64,000 nucleotides of DNA. Source: Panicum virgatum. Lineage: Eukaryota > Streptophyta > Magnoliopsida > Poales > Poaceae. Numbering within the stretch: position 1 is the first letter of the stretch; each line of letters begins with the position of its first letter. The notes under the pieces are model-generated. The model was not told where the DNA came from and did no database searches. It saw nothing but the letters and a program-made list of their open reading frames with translations. The position numbers and the translations under genes were made by a program. Shown here piece after piece: positions 22,459 to 34,198 of the stretch. The DNA is taken from positions 27,878,462-27,942,461 of the forward strand of contig NC_053141.1 of NCBI RefSeq assembly GCF_016808335.1, in the 5' to 3' direction.

Positions 22459-23261
22459 TGATGAGGACATCGCCATGCTAGGCATGCACGAACCGGCCTC
22501 ATCTCCAAGTTACAAGTCGACTCCAACTCGGTCTTCACGTTCATCTCGGATTCAGCCAACACCCCTGCACGGTTTCGGTGATATCTACCACAACGGAGTT
22601 GGAATGAGGTGATCTTGGATGCGTTGGAATCGTGATGATGAGATGCTTCTTTTGGTTCTGGTCCCAGCTCCAGAAGCCTCGTGGATCATTCTATGTGACC
22701 ACGGAAAGGTGTTGCGACACCTGTTTTGGGCCTTTTCAGGCTTTGTATCGTGTCGGGCCTTAAGCCCAAGTTGTGGGCGCCCCACCCCTGGTCGCCCCAA
22801 CCCTAGATCGCCCCTAGCTTCATAAACTCAGTAGCCGCCACTATTCGACTTGGGTTTTGTTTAGTTCTTGTGTTTTCCTTCGAGAAACAGAGATTGATTC
22901 GTTGTAACTGTGGCGACAAGTCCTTTTACAGTGATCCAGGGCCCCGTTCTTGATCTCCTCCACTATGTCGATTAGTCCTTTGGAATCGAGTTCTTGAACC
23001 CCTCTTGTGATTCGCTTCATCCATATTTGCAATATCAGATTGCGTGTTTACATCTTCTTGCTTGTGTCCTTTGATTCGCTTGCAGGAAAAGCCTTCTCAG
23101 CGAGGTCAATCAAGTTGTGCTTGATTGATAACCAACGGAGCAGTGGTGTAATGGTTGCTTGACTTCGAATTGTGCTGATTAGAAGCCTGATCGCTAACGT
23201 CACACACTCCACCAATCGAATTTACCTCTACCTCTCGGAAGATCGGGCCTACTCCCCATCA
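22459..23261 (+). repeat. G5 5' LTR (803 bp)
   Basis: It is bounded by TGATGAGGAC and CCCCATCA, with the primer site two bases later. It contains the decayed equivalent of the coding tail (MHEPASSPSYKSTPTRSSR) that is still open in the 3' LTR. Confidence 0.95.
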
Positions 23262-24576
23262 AGTGGTATCAGATTTCAGGTTTCCCCTGAGGTATTACCC
23301 TTTGTTTTTTTCCCTTTAGATTCATTTTGTGTCACTATCCTAGAGTCCACAAAAACCCTACAAAAAAATATCACTGTCCTAGATCCATTTTAGCCTTTGC
23401 AATTTCGTTTCAGATTCGCTTTGTTGAGTTTGTGTCCGTGGTCGAGTCTTGTTGCTGGTTTAGTGTGTTTGTAGTCGTAGTTCAATCGCCCGTTGCAGTT
23501 TGTTTGTTTCCGCCGCTATCCCATCCACCTTCACCTAAACAACAAGTCGATCCACCCCATTACTCGACTTGCCCTCGCTAGCCGCTTTGCGTGAACTCTC
23601 GCCGCGCCAGCCCTAGATAGGTTGCAAGCCGCTTTGTTATTTCGCCTTGCATCGCAGCCCTTCTTGATTTCATCTGGCGATACCTATTGCTGCATATACC
23701 AGGGGTACTTTGCCCTAGCTGAGACGCTTTGCTCAGTCGCTTTGTGTGCTGGGGATAGGGAAGCCTTGCCCTAACCACCGCCGACCAATCTGCCGAGTTG
23801 TGCCATTGGAAACGCGTAACTTGAGTTACTTTCGGTAAAATAGGCATAACTTTTCACTCGGTGCTCTATTTTGGCTCAATTTTTTACAACAGAGAGAAGA
23901 CGAAATTCTGTACATACGATAAAACAGGAAGAAAGAGTTTTGAGGCTTCCAAGTGATTTTCCAGTTTTTCAGAAATGCTCCTGATTTTCTGTAGACCACA
24001 TCCGACCTCTGTTTAAGGTGCAAATTTTTATGGTTGGAGCTTGTGTTACATCTGTTCGGAGAAAAATATAAAAAAATAATTGAAAAAATAAGAAATCTTG
24101 ATTCCTACTAGTCCTGGAGGTTTTTCGGGGAAAAGATTAAAAACAAGTGCATAGAGTGCTGTTTTGCTTGTTCTTTGAGCTTTATCCACCGTTCTTTGTT
24201 CCAACTTATTGTGCTACGCCTAGGACATGTCTTAGCCAGCAATTGTGACTTGTACTTTGGATACTTATTGAACTTTGCTAATTTGCATTTGTTATTTGCT
24301 ACTCCTTGCTACATATTGTGCCTGTCCCACAGCTCCACATATACTTCGATCAGTACAGGTTCATCTTGCAACTGTTACACCCAGCTCAACAACAGATTGT
24401 ACCATCCTGTTTGGCTTTGGTAAGAACACTTGCAAGATGGTAGTAAGCCGCTTGAGATTTTGCTCTCCACTTTCACCATCACCCAGTACTTGTTAGTTGA
24501 TAGGGATAATACTTTGGTGTTGTCTTTTGCTGTCTTCTAACCATGACAGGGTCAGGTAAAAGGAGGGGAGTCCCCT
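23262..24576 (+). other. G5 primer site and 1.3-kb untranslated leader
   Basis: TGGTATCAGA at 23264 is followed by T-rich and mixed sequence without a usable frame up to the gag start. An ATG at 24542 leads to a stop after 15 codons. A long leader of this type is usual in chromoviruses. I see nothing else in it. Confidence 0.7.
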
Positions 24577-26736
24577 ATGGACTTCAATGAATGCGTCTCC
24601 AAGGATGAACTTAAGAAACTTGTTGATGACCAGCGCACCTACATCGATGGGAAGTTCAATGAGATGATGCGCAGTATCAATGGAGTTATCACACGCCTTG
24701 AGCATATTGAACAATATCCCCCTCGACAGCGACACCGACGCCACCCTCCTGATGGTGATGAGGACGAGGATGAGGATGCCGTCCTTGATGATGATGAGGA
24801 TTGTGATGCGTACCGTCTTCGGCGCAATCATCAAGGTATGGGAGGTAATCATAATCGTGGTAACAATGATTTTTTTGCTAAAACTAAATTTACCATGATT
24901 CCTTTTGCTGGTACTGCTAATCCTAAGGCTTATTTAGATTGGGAACTCGCTGTTGAACAAAAGTTTAATTTTCATTTGGTTCCTGCTGAGCATAGAGTTA
25001 GACTTGCTACTAGTGAATTTACTAGCTTTGCTTTGTTTTGGTGGAATGATCTTTGCAATGCTGGTAATGTTGCTGCTGTGCCTCAAACTTGGCCTGTTTT
25101 GAAACAATGCATGAAGTCTCATTTTGTTCCTCCTTATTACCAGCGCGATCTACGTTTAAAATTGCAAAATTTAAAATAAGGTGATAAAGGAGTAGAGGAA
25201 TATTATCAGGAATTACTTATTGGTCTAGCGCGTTGTGGTATTCGTGAGGATAACAATGATACTAGTGCTAGGTTCTTTGGTGGTTTAAATCGTGATATAC
25301 AGGATATTCTTGATTACAAAGACTGGACTCATTTTTCCCAATTGTACCATCTTGCTCTTAAGGCAGAATGGGAAGTATAGAGACGCCACATTGTCCAACA
25401 TTCTTTCAGATCCAATGCTGGGAGATCATTTCAGCAGTGTTCCGACGTTGAGAAGCCCAAGACGCCTGTTGCTAAGCCACCAACAATACCACCAGCTCCT
25501 GCGCCAGCTTCTGAGGTAAGCAATGTGTCTACTGTGCAGGCTCAACAACACAAGAAGCATGCTACGCTTGAAAGGGGGTCTTCGAGTAGATGATCTACAA
25601 ACATTATGTGCCACCGCTGCAAGGGAATGGGACATGTCATGAAGGATTGTCCAAGTACTCGAGCTTTCATCGTTGCACCTGATGGTAATGGATATGTAAG
25701 TGCTAGCAATGTTGAGGATGAATTGGTTCTTGCAGCTAACTTTGTTGCAGATTCGGAGGATGAGGGTGAGGCAATTGATTCTATGGCTGCGACAAAGGAC
25801 CTTCCTAGTCTTCTTGTGTAGCGTGTGCTGACTTCAAAAGCGGAACATGAGGATGAGGAGAAAATCCAACTCAAGAATTTGTTCCACATGTTTCTCCAAG
25901 TTAAGGATTGCCGTGTTCTCACCATAATTGATAGCGGAAGTTGTAGCAACTTGGTGAGTTCAGATTTGATCAAGAGGTTTGGTTTGCCCACTCGTTCTAT
26001 TCCTCAGCCTTACTACCTTGAATGGTTCAACACTAGTGGTAAGACTAAGGTAACTAAATCAGCACGCATACACTTTTCGGTTGGTTTTTATCATGACTAT
26101 GCTGATTTTGATGTTGTACCTATGCAATCATCTTCATTATTGTTAGGACGACCATGGGAATTTGATAATGATATTGCACACCATGGTAGAACTAATACAT
26201 ACACTTTCATGCATAAGAACAAAAAGATTACTTTGCTTCATTTATCCCCAGCTGATATTAGGAAACATTTTAATGAGTTTGCTGCAAATGATAAGAAAAC
26301 ACCTCCTAGTAATGACTCTTGTGATGCTCAAACTAATGGAATTAAATTGAAGGATGGTTTTCATATTGCTACTACATCTGCTGCTGCTGCGTTATGTGAT
26401 AACCCTGATGCACCTTGTTATACAATGCTTTGTCGGGATATGTGTTTTATTGACAATGATCCTATGCCACATATTTTGCATCTTGTTGTCACTAACCTTT
26501 TGCAGGAATTTGATGCTGGGATGGAGTCGAGGACGACTCCAATTCAAGAAGGGAAGGATGATGAGGACATCGCCACGTTGGACATGCACGAACCGGCCTC
26601 ATCTCCAAGTTACAAGTCGACTCCAACTCGGTCCTCACGTTCATCTCGGATTCAGCCAACACCCCTGCACGGTTTCGGCGATATCTCCCTCATACGGAGT
26701 CGAAATGAGGTGATCTTGGATGTGTTGGAATCGTGA
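24577..26736 (+). pseudogene. G5 gag-protease frame with C-terminal tail reaching into the 3' LTR
   Basis: One 720-codon frame is interrupted by four stops: TAA 25177, TAG 25378, TGA 25591 and TAG 25819. The N-terminus (MDFNECVSKDELKKLVDDQR) is followed by an acidic stretch (DGDEDEDEDAVLDDDEDC), the gag core (FTMIPFAGTANPKAYLDWEL, ALFWWND, YQRDLRLKLQNLK, EEYYQELLIGLARCG), a CCHC knuckle (CHRCKGMGHVMKDC, near 25608) and protease (IIDSGSCSNLVSSDLIKRFG, SSSLLLGRPWEFD). After about 26511 the frame jumps to a Ser/Pro/Arg tail that continues inside the LTR to 26736. A pol tail overlapping the LTR is known in CRM- and Reina-type chromoviruses, so that lineage is my inference. Confidence 0.85.
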
Positions 26737-27363
26737 CGATGAGACACTTCTTTTGGTTCTGGTCCCAGCTCCAGAAGCCTCGTGGATCATTCGGTGTGAC
26801 CACAGAAAGGTGCTGCGACACCTATTTTGGGCCTTTTCAGGCTTTGTATCGTGTTGGGCCTTAAGCCCAAGTTGTGGGCGCCCCACCCCTGGTCGCCCCA
26901 ACCCTAGGTTGCCCCTAGCTTCATAAACTCAGTAGCTGCTACTGTTTGACTTGGGTTTTGTTTAGTTCTTGTGTTTTCCTTCGAGAAATAGAGATTGATT
27001 CGTTGTAACTGTGGCGACAAGTCCTTTTACAGTGATCCAGGGCCCCTGTTCTTGATCTCCTCCACTGTGTCGATTAGTCCTTTGGAATCAAGTTTTTGAA
27101 CCCCTCTTGTGATTCGCTTCATCCATATTTGCAATATCAGAATGTGTGTTTACATCTTCTTGCTTGTGTCCTTTGATTCGCTTGCAGGAAAAGCCTTCTC
27201 GGCGAGGTCAATCAAGTTGTGCTTGGTTGATAACCAACGGAGCAGTGGTGTAATGGTTGCTTGACTTCGAATCATGCTGATTAGAAGCCGGATCGCTAAC
27301 GTCACACACTCCACCAATCGAATTTACCTCTACCTCTCGGAAGATCGGGCCTACTCCTCATCA
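26559..27363 (+). repeat. G5 3' LTR (805 bp)
   Basis: It matches 22459-23261 with about 40 differences by eye and ends CTCATCA followed by CAATT. Confidence 0.95.
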
Positions 27364-27368
27364 CAATT

Positions 27369-29510
27369 AACGTCACGGAACTAACTGAAGTCCCGAACCC
27401 AAATTCGGAAGAGCAAATGTTTACTAACTCTATAGACATCACTAAAGGCAAGCCCTGGTGCACAATCCCAGTATTTTAAATTATGCCACTTATTTACTTG
27501 TGCATTTAAGTTATTGGAGTTGAATGAAAACCGTAGATGCATAATTCTAGGTACCTAATGTTTGAACACTAGAAACAGAGTTCGAATAGCTGCTATGCTA
27601 ATAGGACCGGTAAAAGTCGAGTGATTGCCTGTCACTCGCGAGCTTTATAGGAGTTGATTATTTACTTTTCTGCAATCACTATAAGACCATGGACGGATTG
27701 AGTTACTAGTTTCAACTAGTTTCATGGTGGAAATCCGTCTGTGTTGATAAAATTTTGATAAGGCCGCAGTGTGTGGTAGTGTTGATTAAGCATTTGAAAG
27801 TACTAGCCACATGCCGTAAATATGGTACGCGGCAAGCCTAGTAACCAATCGGCTCGGCAAGTGGACATACCCCCACTCTCTCTTAGGGATAGAATGAATA
27901 AAATGAATGAGATGAAAATTATGTTAAGTAGCGCTACAACTACGACTATGAGGGACGAGGTGTGGTGCCCTATAGTCGGGGAGAGTGGCACTGATCCACG
28001 AACCGGAATGAAAGGCAAACGGTTGCTTGGGAGTGACTCAACAGTGCTCCAAGCGTGTGTGTTAGGTTTTCCTTGCAAGGATTGAAATTCGGTTCGAACT
28101 GTTCCGCCTCTCACAGATATTGAGACTGCTTAATCTCTTTGCCACATAGAGTAAGAAGTGAAACATATATGATACTTAATCTTGTTGGATGCAAATATAT
28201 CCGCTACCTTGTTTATGTAGATAGGTGCTCATCTAGACTAGTTAACCCAACTAGAATCTGAAAGCTAAAACCTGAAAGTAAGGATCTACTCTTTGTTGCT
28301 TTTCAGCAAAAGAAACTCCAGAGCCTTCATAAGCCTTACATGTCTAGTTAAAGGGCTATGTTATATACCCTTAGACGGGTCAGTCTTGCTGAGTATTAGT
28401 ATACTCAGTCTTGCTTTTAACTTTGTTTTCAGGTAACTCTTGGAATGCTTGGTGAGATTGACGTCATGTACGGGCTTCATCATGATGTCATATATTGACG
28501 CTAGTTATCATTTTCTTTTCCGCTGTTTATAAACTCTGAAGAACTTATCTACTTTCAAACTTATGAGGTATCTGATTTAAATTCTCAAACTCAGTTTATA
28601 ATAATATTTACTATTGAAGTTTGTATTGTAATCTCTGGACTCACTTTCGAGTGAGGTATGTTATTTCGATCCGAAATACTGTGGTGTTATCGGGATTTTA
28701 CCCGACAGACTATCAGATTACTCCGTTGAAGTACGTGTAGATGATGGTTAGGGCACTTTAACTAGATTAATTTTGGCGGTTCTGCCACACCACCGCTCAC
28801 GGATATTGAGACTACTTAATATCTTTGCCACATAGAGTGAGAAGTGGAACAAGATGATACTCAATCTTGTTGAATGCAAATAATTTCTCTACCATGCTTG
28901 TATAGATAGGTGCAAACCTAGAATGGTTAATAAAACTAGAACCTGAAAGCTAAAACTTGAAATTAAGGACCTACTTTTTATTGCTTTTCAGCAAAAGAAA
29001 ACCCAAAACCTTTTTCTAAGCCTTGCATGTCTAGATAAGGGTTACATTATACCCTTATTCGGGTCAGCCTTGCTGAGTATTAGTATACTCAGTATTGCTT
29101 ATGACCTTATTTTCAGGTAATCTTTGGAATGCTTGGTGAGATTGACGTCATGTACGGGCTTCATCATGATGTCCTATATCGTCGCTAGTTGTCATTTTCT
29201 TTTCCTCTTTTTTTAAATTCTGAAGAACTTATCTACTTTCAAATTTCTGAGGTACTCCATTTAAATTCTCAAACTCAGTTTGTAATAACATTTACTATTG
29301 AAGTTTGTGTTGTAAAGGTTATGGTTATTGTAATCATTGGGCTCACCTTCGTGTGATGTATGTTGTTACGATCGGATATTCAGTGGTTATATCGGGATTT
29401 TACCCGACAGACTGTCTGATTATTCCGTTGAAGGTGCGTTTTAATCATTTCATTTATAATGGTAATGGTTAGTGCACTTGAGCCGGTTTAATTTAGGCGG
29501 TTCTGCCACA
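27369..29510 (+). repeat. Right ends of D2 and D1: two copies of the LTR terminus in tandem
   Basis: 28108-28789 and 28795-29510 are near copies (GATATTGAGACT, GCTGAGTATTAGTATACTCAG, GGTGAGATTGACGTCATGTA, TTTTACCCGACAGACT, GGCGGTTCTGCCACA). The apparent tandem repeat arises because D2 inserted about 0.7 kb from the end of D1. No coding signal is seen. Confidence 0.85.
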
Positions 29511-29515
29511 CTTTC

Positions 29516-30037
29516 GAGTCCAGTCGAGTCATCTAGTAATTTGAGAGGGCTATTCGATCCGTCGACCTCCGTAAGTCCCGACAACCTTGTCTATCATGTC
29601 TAGTATCGTGCGACAGATTTAAATGAGATGGTAAGTAGTCTTGTTTTGATTGGCTACCATGTTAACTAGATTTGATTGGCTAAGGTTATGTTCTTTACAT
29701 ATTGTTATTCTTATAGCTGGTTTAATCTTTTTAACATGCTCACTGACCACGATCGGCAAACATGTTTTTGTTCATTTATTCATCAGAATTGCCGATCGCA
29801 TCGTTTATCCGTTTGGCAGACAGCTTCCTAGCTGTATATCGCATACAACCGGCTCTAGGGCCATAAATATGGAACTGTCTGGCAACACCCGGCATGTTCC
29901 AGCTTTTGTTACTGATCGATTTTTCTCCCTTGTCAACTGCAGGTCAAATTGACTGGCACGTCCTGGATCTCACCTTTTTGAAGCCACGCGTTCCGGCTTG
30001 CTGTGTTAGGCACAGTGCGCCACATTTTGTGCCAACA
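29516..30037 (+). repeat. T2 5' LTR, right part
   Basis: It resumes at GAGTCCAGTCGAG and ends GTGCCAACA. Compared with T1 it lacks roughly 0.8 kb of U5, jumping from GTAGTCTTGTTTT to GATTGGCTA. Most copies of the ATCATGCGGT motif are therefore missing, leaving one degenerate copy. Confidence 0.85.
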
Positions 30038-30044
30038 CACTTTT

Positions 30045-30062
30045 TGGCATGCTCGGTGGGAC
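30045..30062 (+). other. T2 primer binding site
   Basis: TGGCATGCTCGGTGGGAC lies seven bases after the LTR end and differs from the T1 site at two positions. Confidence 0.65.
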
Positions 30063-30075
30063 AATAACCTTTCAG

Positions 30076-31686
30076 ATGGTGCCAGAAGATGTTAATCCAG
30101 ACAACGTCATTGATCCGGGCATTGATGAATTGCCTGATGAGCTCAAGCAGTTGGTTCAGTAGGTAGTTGAGCAATACCAGTAGAGATGCATGCAGGCGTT
30201 TGCTAAAAACAAGTCTGGGAAAGTTTTCCAGAAGCAAAGGCTGCCCATAATGCTGAGTGAAGGGGAGTCCGATTATGCTGAATCACAGAGAGCTCGCTAC
30301 TATGAAGAAGTCATTCACAAAGCTGTGGCCGACAATCTGAGTTATCACAATGGCTTGTGTCTTGAAGACTTTACACAATATCGTGCTAGAGATCTACGGT
30401 CCAGGTGTTGATAAGCATTTTCAGCAACTCCAGGGTTACCCATACTTCAACACACCGAAGGATCAGAGCAAAGCTGGAGGTAGTGGAACTGCAAATGATA
30501 GCCAGAAAGATAAACAGAAGGATATTGGGGCTATACCAGATGCAGGAGCAGTGGCTGCTGATGCACCATGATAGCCGATGACCCATGGTCAGGTAGCTTT
30601 TGGTACAACAGGAACTATCTCAGAATCGGCTTTCAAAATTTCTCCACTGAATTCCAGACTACATAAAAACCTGTATGGTCCTGGTTACACTGAGTTTTCT
30701 GACTATAGCTCTATCAATGGTTTACCCAATCCAGGATATAAGAATACTTCTGGTTATCAAAAGCCAGTAGCTAGTAACCAAGCACCTGGAGGACAGAATG
30801 CACCTATGGACCTACTGTTACACAGGATGGCTGATATGATGAAGAATCAATTCAGCCTCAAGCCCAAGAATCCAACATTCTCCTACAGGATGCCTTTCCC
30901 AAATTGGTATCACAGGGTTGCTCTTCCAACAGGGGTCAAGATTCTAGAGTTCACCAAGTTCACTAGCCGGGATGGCACAAGTACCATTGAACATGTTAGC
31001 CGATACCTGATACAGCTCGGCGAGGCTTCTGGAGATGAGGCGTTTAGGGTTCGGTACTTCTCACTGTCGCTGGCAGGACCCGCCTTCACTTGGATCACCA
31101 CATTGCCAGCTGATTCCATTGAAACTTGGGCTGACTTGGAGGAAAAATTCCACGCTTACTTCTTTACTGGCACCTAGTGAGAAGAAGCTAGTTAACCTTG
31201 CAAGCGTGATGCAGAAATCCACTGAAAGCACCACTTGAGTTTCTACTGAGATTCAGGGAGGTCAGGAATATGTGTTTCTCTTTAAATCTACCTAATGACC
31301 AACTGCCAAGGATGGTTGTGGCTGGTATGCTGCCGGCCATGAGAGAAAAGCTGTTTGGCCTAGACTTTGAAAACTTGGGACAGCTTTCCCAGAAGTTGAG
31401 TGCCATGAACTTCCAAGCTCAGACCTTTAGGAGAGATAACTACTTCCAGAAGAAGAACGACAATGCTATGATCGACATGTATCAATAGTTTCTAGACGGA
31501 CAGGGAGAATATGAAGATGAGGAGGAGGTTGATGCTGTAGAGATAAACTGGGGGAAGATCCAACACTGGTGAACCAGCGTTGGGCCAAGCAGAACAAGGG
31601 AACCTATGACTTTGATGTGACTAAGGCTGATAGATTGTTTGAACTGCTAGTGAATGAGGGTCGCATAAAGCTCCAACCTGATCATC
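30076..31686 (+). pseudogene. T2 gag, 5' part
   Basis: The ATG at 30076 (MVPEDVNPDNVIDPGIDELP) corresponds to the T1 gag start. The core is clear at 30840-31180 (WYHRVALPTGVKILEFTKFT, RYLIQLGEASGDEAFRVRYF, LAGPAFTWITTLPADS, EEKFHAYFFTG), with stops and small indels after 31177 and near 31488. It is interrupted by S6 at GATCATC within the segment that precedes the Cys/His motif. Confidence 0.9.
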
Positions 31687-33146
31687 TGTAGAGAAAATGG
31701 CCTCTCATGCCATATTTCAATATAATGTTTTGGCGATTGATGACACACACAACACTTGGACTAATATGATTGTTAAGATGACCATTCTCAGGCTTTTAGG
31801 TTCAAGTGATGACAAAGAGAAGACAGGCGTAGCTAGGCCCGAAGGGCCGCCCCTACGGGGGTTCCGCCCCGAAGGTCCAAAGGATTCGAAGATTGAAGAG
31901 ACCGTGAAGAAACCAAGTCAAAATAATCAAGACAGATATATTTTAGTATCACCGGTTGAACCGACGCTAAGAAAATTACATACGTCAGTGCATTGACTTG
32001 GAGCACGTCTGGGAGTTTTGGTAACACCGGTTGAACCGACGCCAGGAAAGTTGAATACGTCGGTGCAATGAACTCAGCAGCTGAGGCAAAATCTATACAC
32101 CGGATGAACCGATGCTAGATATTGGTGAACGTCGGTGCAGTTGTCCTAGAGAGTTAGTTTTTCAGCAACTACACTCACCGGTTAAACCCACGCTGCATCG
32201 GTTGATTACGTCGGTCGATTGAGGTAGCCGTTGAAGTATAACGGCTAGTTGGAAAATGCACTCACCGGTTAAACCGGTGATGAAAAAAACGGGAGCATCG
32301 GTTTAACCGGTGATAGCGCTTTTTGTCAGCCTTTTTCCAATGGTTAGTTTGGGGTGTGTGGGCTATATATATGCCACCCCACGGCTCATTTGAGAGTGCT
32401 GGAGACCAAGGAAGTATACAAGAGCCAAAGATCATCTCCAACCACCTTAGAGCTTCATTGTACATCATATAGGCTTAAGCACACTTGTGAGAGTGCTTAG
32501 TGCTTGTAATAGGGATTAGTTCTTGCGAGAGCTTCCTTGAGAGAAGTCTTGCTGCAGGCAAGCAATCCTTGTGATCCAGTCAGTGTGACCCTCCGACTTG
32601 GTGTGGAGTGGCAACGACACTTTGTGCGGGAGAAGAGGAGACCCCCTCCTTGGTGGAGAAGCTCCGTAGTGGATTTCGGCTGGGTGACCGAGAGAGACGG
32701 TGGCGGTGCACGAGACTAGGTGTCTTGTGGGGATTTGCCTTTGCTTGCCAGCATCGCCTTGGTGGTGTAGTGCAAGACGGTGATCGGAAGAGCCTCGGTG
32801 TCCCGTGGACGTAGGCGTTTGTGCCGAACCACGTTACATGACCGTGTCTACTCGGGAGTTTGCATCCCTCTTGCACTTACCTCTTTACTTACCATATTAT
32901 GTTTCCGCATTTACTTTATCTTGCGTGCCTTTTACTTTCCTAGTTAGTTTGTTTAGGATTGGCTATAGATTGCAAGTATTTTGGGGTAAGTAGAGAGTAG
33001 CAAAGATAAACCTTAGTCATAACTAGCATGTATAGGACGTGTTAGGTTTATCTTATGCAAGTAGATTGAGCCCAAGGTTAAAAAGCGATTAGCGACCCTA
33101 TTCACCCCCTCCCCCTCTAGGGTCGGACACCCCAGTGATCCTTACA
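31687..33146 (+). mobile_element. S6: solo LTR of a SIRE-like Copia element (1460 bp)
   Basis: It is bounded by TGTAGAG and CCTTACA with the perfect duplication TCATC (31682-31686, 33147-33151). The text near 31730 (TTTTGGCGATTGATGACACA) is typical of SIRE-type grass LTRs. A TATA-like TATATATA lies at 32364-32371. Degenerate repeats built on CACCGGTTGAACCGACG occur between 31950 and 32315. There is no internal region, hence a solo LTR. ORFs inside are not genes. Confidence 0.85.
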
Positions 33147-33151
33147 TCATC

Positions 33152-34198
33152 CGATTCTACGTGCTAGTAGGGTGAAGGACAAGAAGTATTGCGGTTTCCA
33201 CAACACCAACTCCCACTCCATTAGTGATTGCAGGGTGTTCAGGCAATGCTTCCAAAGAGCTATCCAGAAGGGACACTTGAGGTTCGATGGAAAGATGCGG
33301 ATTGACAAGAACCCTTTCCCTGGTTAGCACATGGTCTCTGGTGGTCTCTCAAAGAACAAGTTCAAGGTCCTCACATCCAAGAGAGTTAAAGGAAACGATA
33401 TTATTGATCCTAAAGTAGAGATCTCGGTAGAGGAGTATCAGAAGAAGAAGCCTTTCAAGGACAGCCAGACTGAGAGAGGTGAGTCCTCAGTTGCCTAGTA
33501 GCCAAAGCCAAGAGTAACATCTCGCATATTGTTGAACAAATGGCAAAGGCAGTAGGAGAAGGAATACTACCAGCGCCAAAGGTTTGTTGAGGAAAGGCGC
33601 ATATATGAAGAAGAAAGATATGCCAGGGAGCAGAACAAGGCTCATTGGGATTGCCATTCTCTAGGCATTGCTGGAATGAAGGTTTGAAGTTGTCAACGTG
33701 CAACAACCGTCCCGAGTGCAGTGAGCAGTACCAGGAATATAGGCAAATCCAAACCAACCATCGATCTGTCCATGAGAGACTTGGACACCATCATTATGAG
33801 ATGGATCGGCATGTAAAAAATACTGATGATTGTCACTTCCATGGCAAGAGGGCTGTTGATCCTGAGTGGGCCGATTATGAAGATGAAGATGAAGAGCAGG
33901 GTCAATATGTCTGGCAAGAAGGGCAATGGTGTCCAAGCCAGAAGAGGCATGTCGAACGTTTGAGGAACAAAGAGAAGAAGCAAGCACAGCAGGCTAGGAA
34001 GCATCAAGTCTGGAAGGAAAAGAATGCCGATAAGAAGGGCAAGTCAGCTGAGGTTGACATGGTTCTGTTCTTGCCATCGGAATTCATGGCTCCTGGTGAT
34101 CAAGAGGCTGAAATCTATTCTGACTTTGATGAGACAGAGCTTGGGGAGTTAGCAGTGGAGTTCTTATTGACCCAATAGGCTGTGTTTGACAAGACTGA
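33152..34198 (+). pseudogene. T2 gag, 3' part, up to the protease linker
   Basis: It continues from S6 with YCGFHNTNSHSISDCRVFRQ, a Lys-rich stretch, ILLNKWQRQ, the second Cys cluster (near 33650) and VDMVLFLPSEFMAPGDQEAE. It ends FLLTQ-stop-AVFDKTD, where K7 has inserted. The TAG at about 34178 corresponds to CAG in T1 and is also present in the duplicate copy at 50527-51147. Confidence 0.9.

Larger units (their letters stand above)
22459..27363 (+). mobile_element. G5: complete small gypsy element without RT or integrase
   Basis: The LTRs at 22459-23261 and 26559-27363 have inverted ends TGATG/CATCA and a perfect duplication CAATT (22454-22458, 27364-27368). The primer site TGGTATCAGA (23264-23273, initiator tRNA-Met type) and purine tract AAGAAGGGAAGGA before the right LTR give plus orientation. 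The internal part keeps gag and protease in one frame and then passes straight to the right LTR, so the RT-RNase H-integrase core is deleted. The LTRs differ at about 5 percent by eye, mostly transitions. Confidence 0.95.
20092..28789 (+). mobile_element. D2: second solo LTR of the D1 family, inserted in D1
   Basis: This is again a single LTR of about 3.8 kb (20092-22458 plus 27369-28789), beginning TGTGACAATCC and ending TTCTGCCACA. The duplication is CCGCC on the left (20087-20091) and CCACC on the right (28790-28794), one base changed. It aligns with D1 throughout, including a TATA at 20875-20882 and the GC-rich block (20580-21330). It differs in the stretch before 22458, which carries about 90 bp not seen in D1. 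ORFs inside are spurious. Confidence 0.85.
17091..29510 (+). mobile_element. D1: solo LTR of a Tekay/Del-type gypsy element, split by D2
   Basis: A single LTR of about 3.7 kb (17091-20091 plus 28795-29510) begins TGTGACAATC, ends TTCTGCCACA and is flanked by the perfect duplication CTTTC (17086-17090, 29511-29515). No internal region belongs to it, so LTR-LTR recombination removed the body. A TATA box, TATAAATA, is at 17888-17895. It is followed by a GC-rich block (about 17580-18450) whose Pro/Arg/Ala-rich ORFs I regard as composition artefacts. Patches (GACCGGTAAAAGTCGAG near 19590) resemble the K7 LTR, which supports the Tekay assignment. Confidence 0.85.
16605..34198 (+). mobile_element. 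T2: second Tat-lineage element, in three visible pieces
   Basis: T2 starts with TGTTAACACC in C1 RT and is related to T1. The visible pieces are LTR 16605-17090 plus 29516-30037, gag 30076-31686, and gag/protease start 33152-34198. They are separated by D1 (with D2 and G5), S6 and K7. The rest of pol and the 3' LTR are not in the window. A partial second copy of its gag is at 50527-51147. The orientation is the same as T1, only 107 bp away. Confidence 0.9.
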
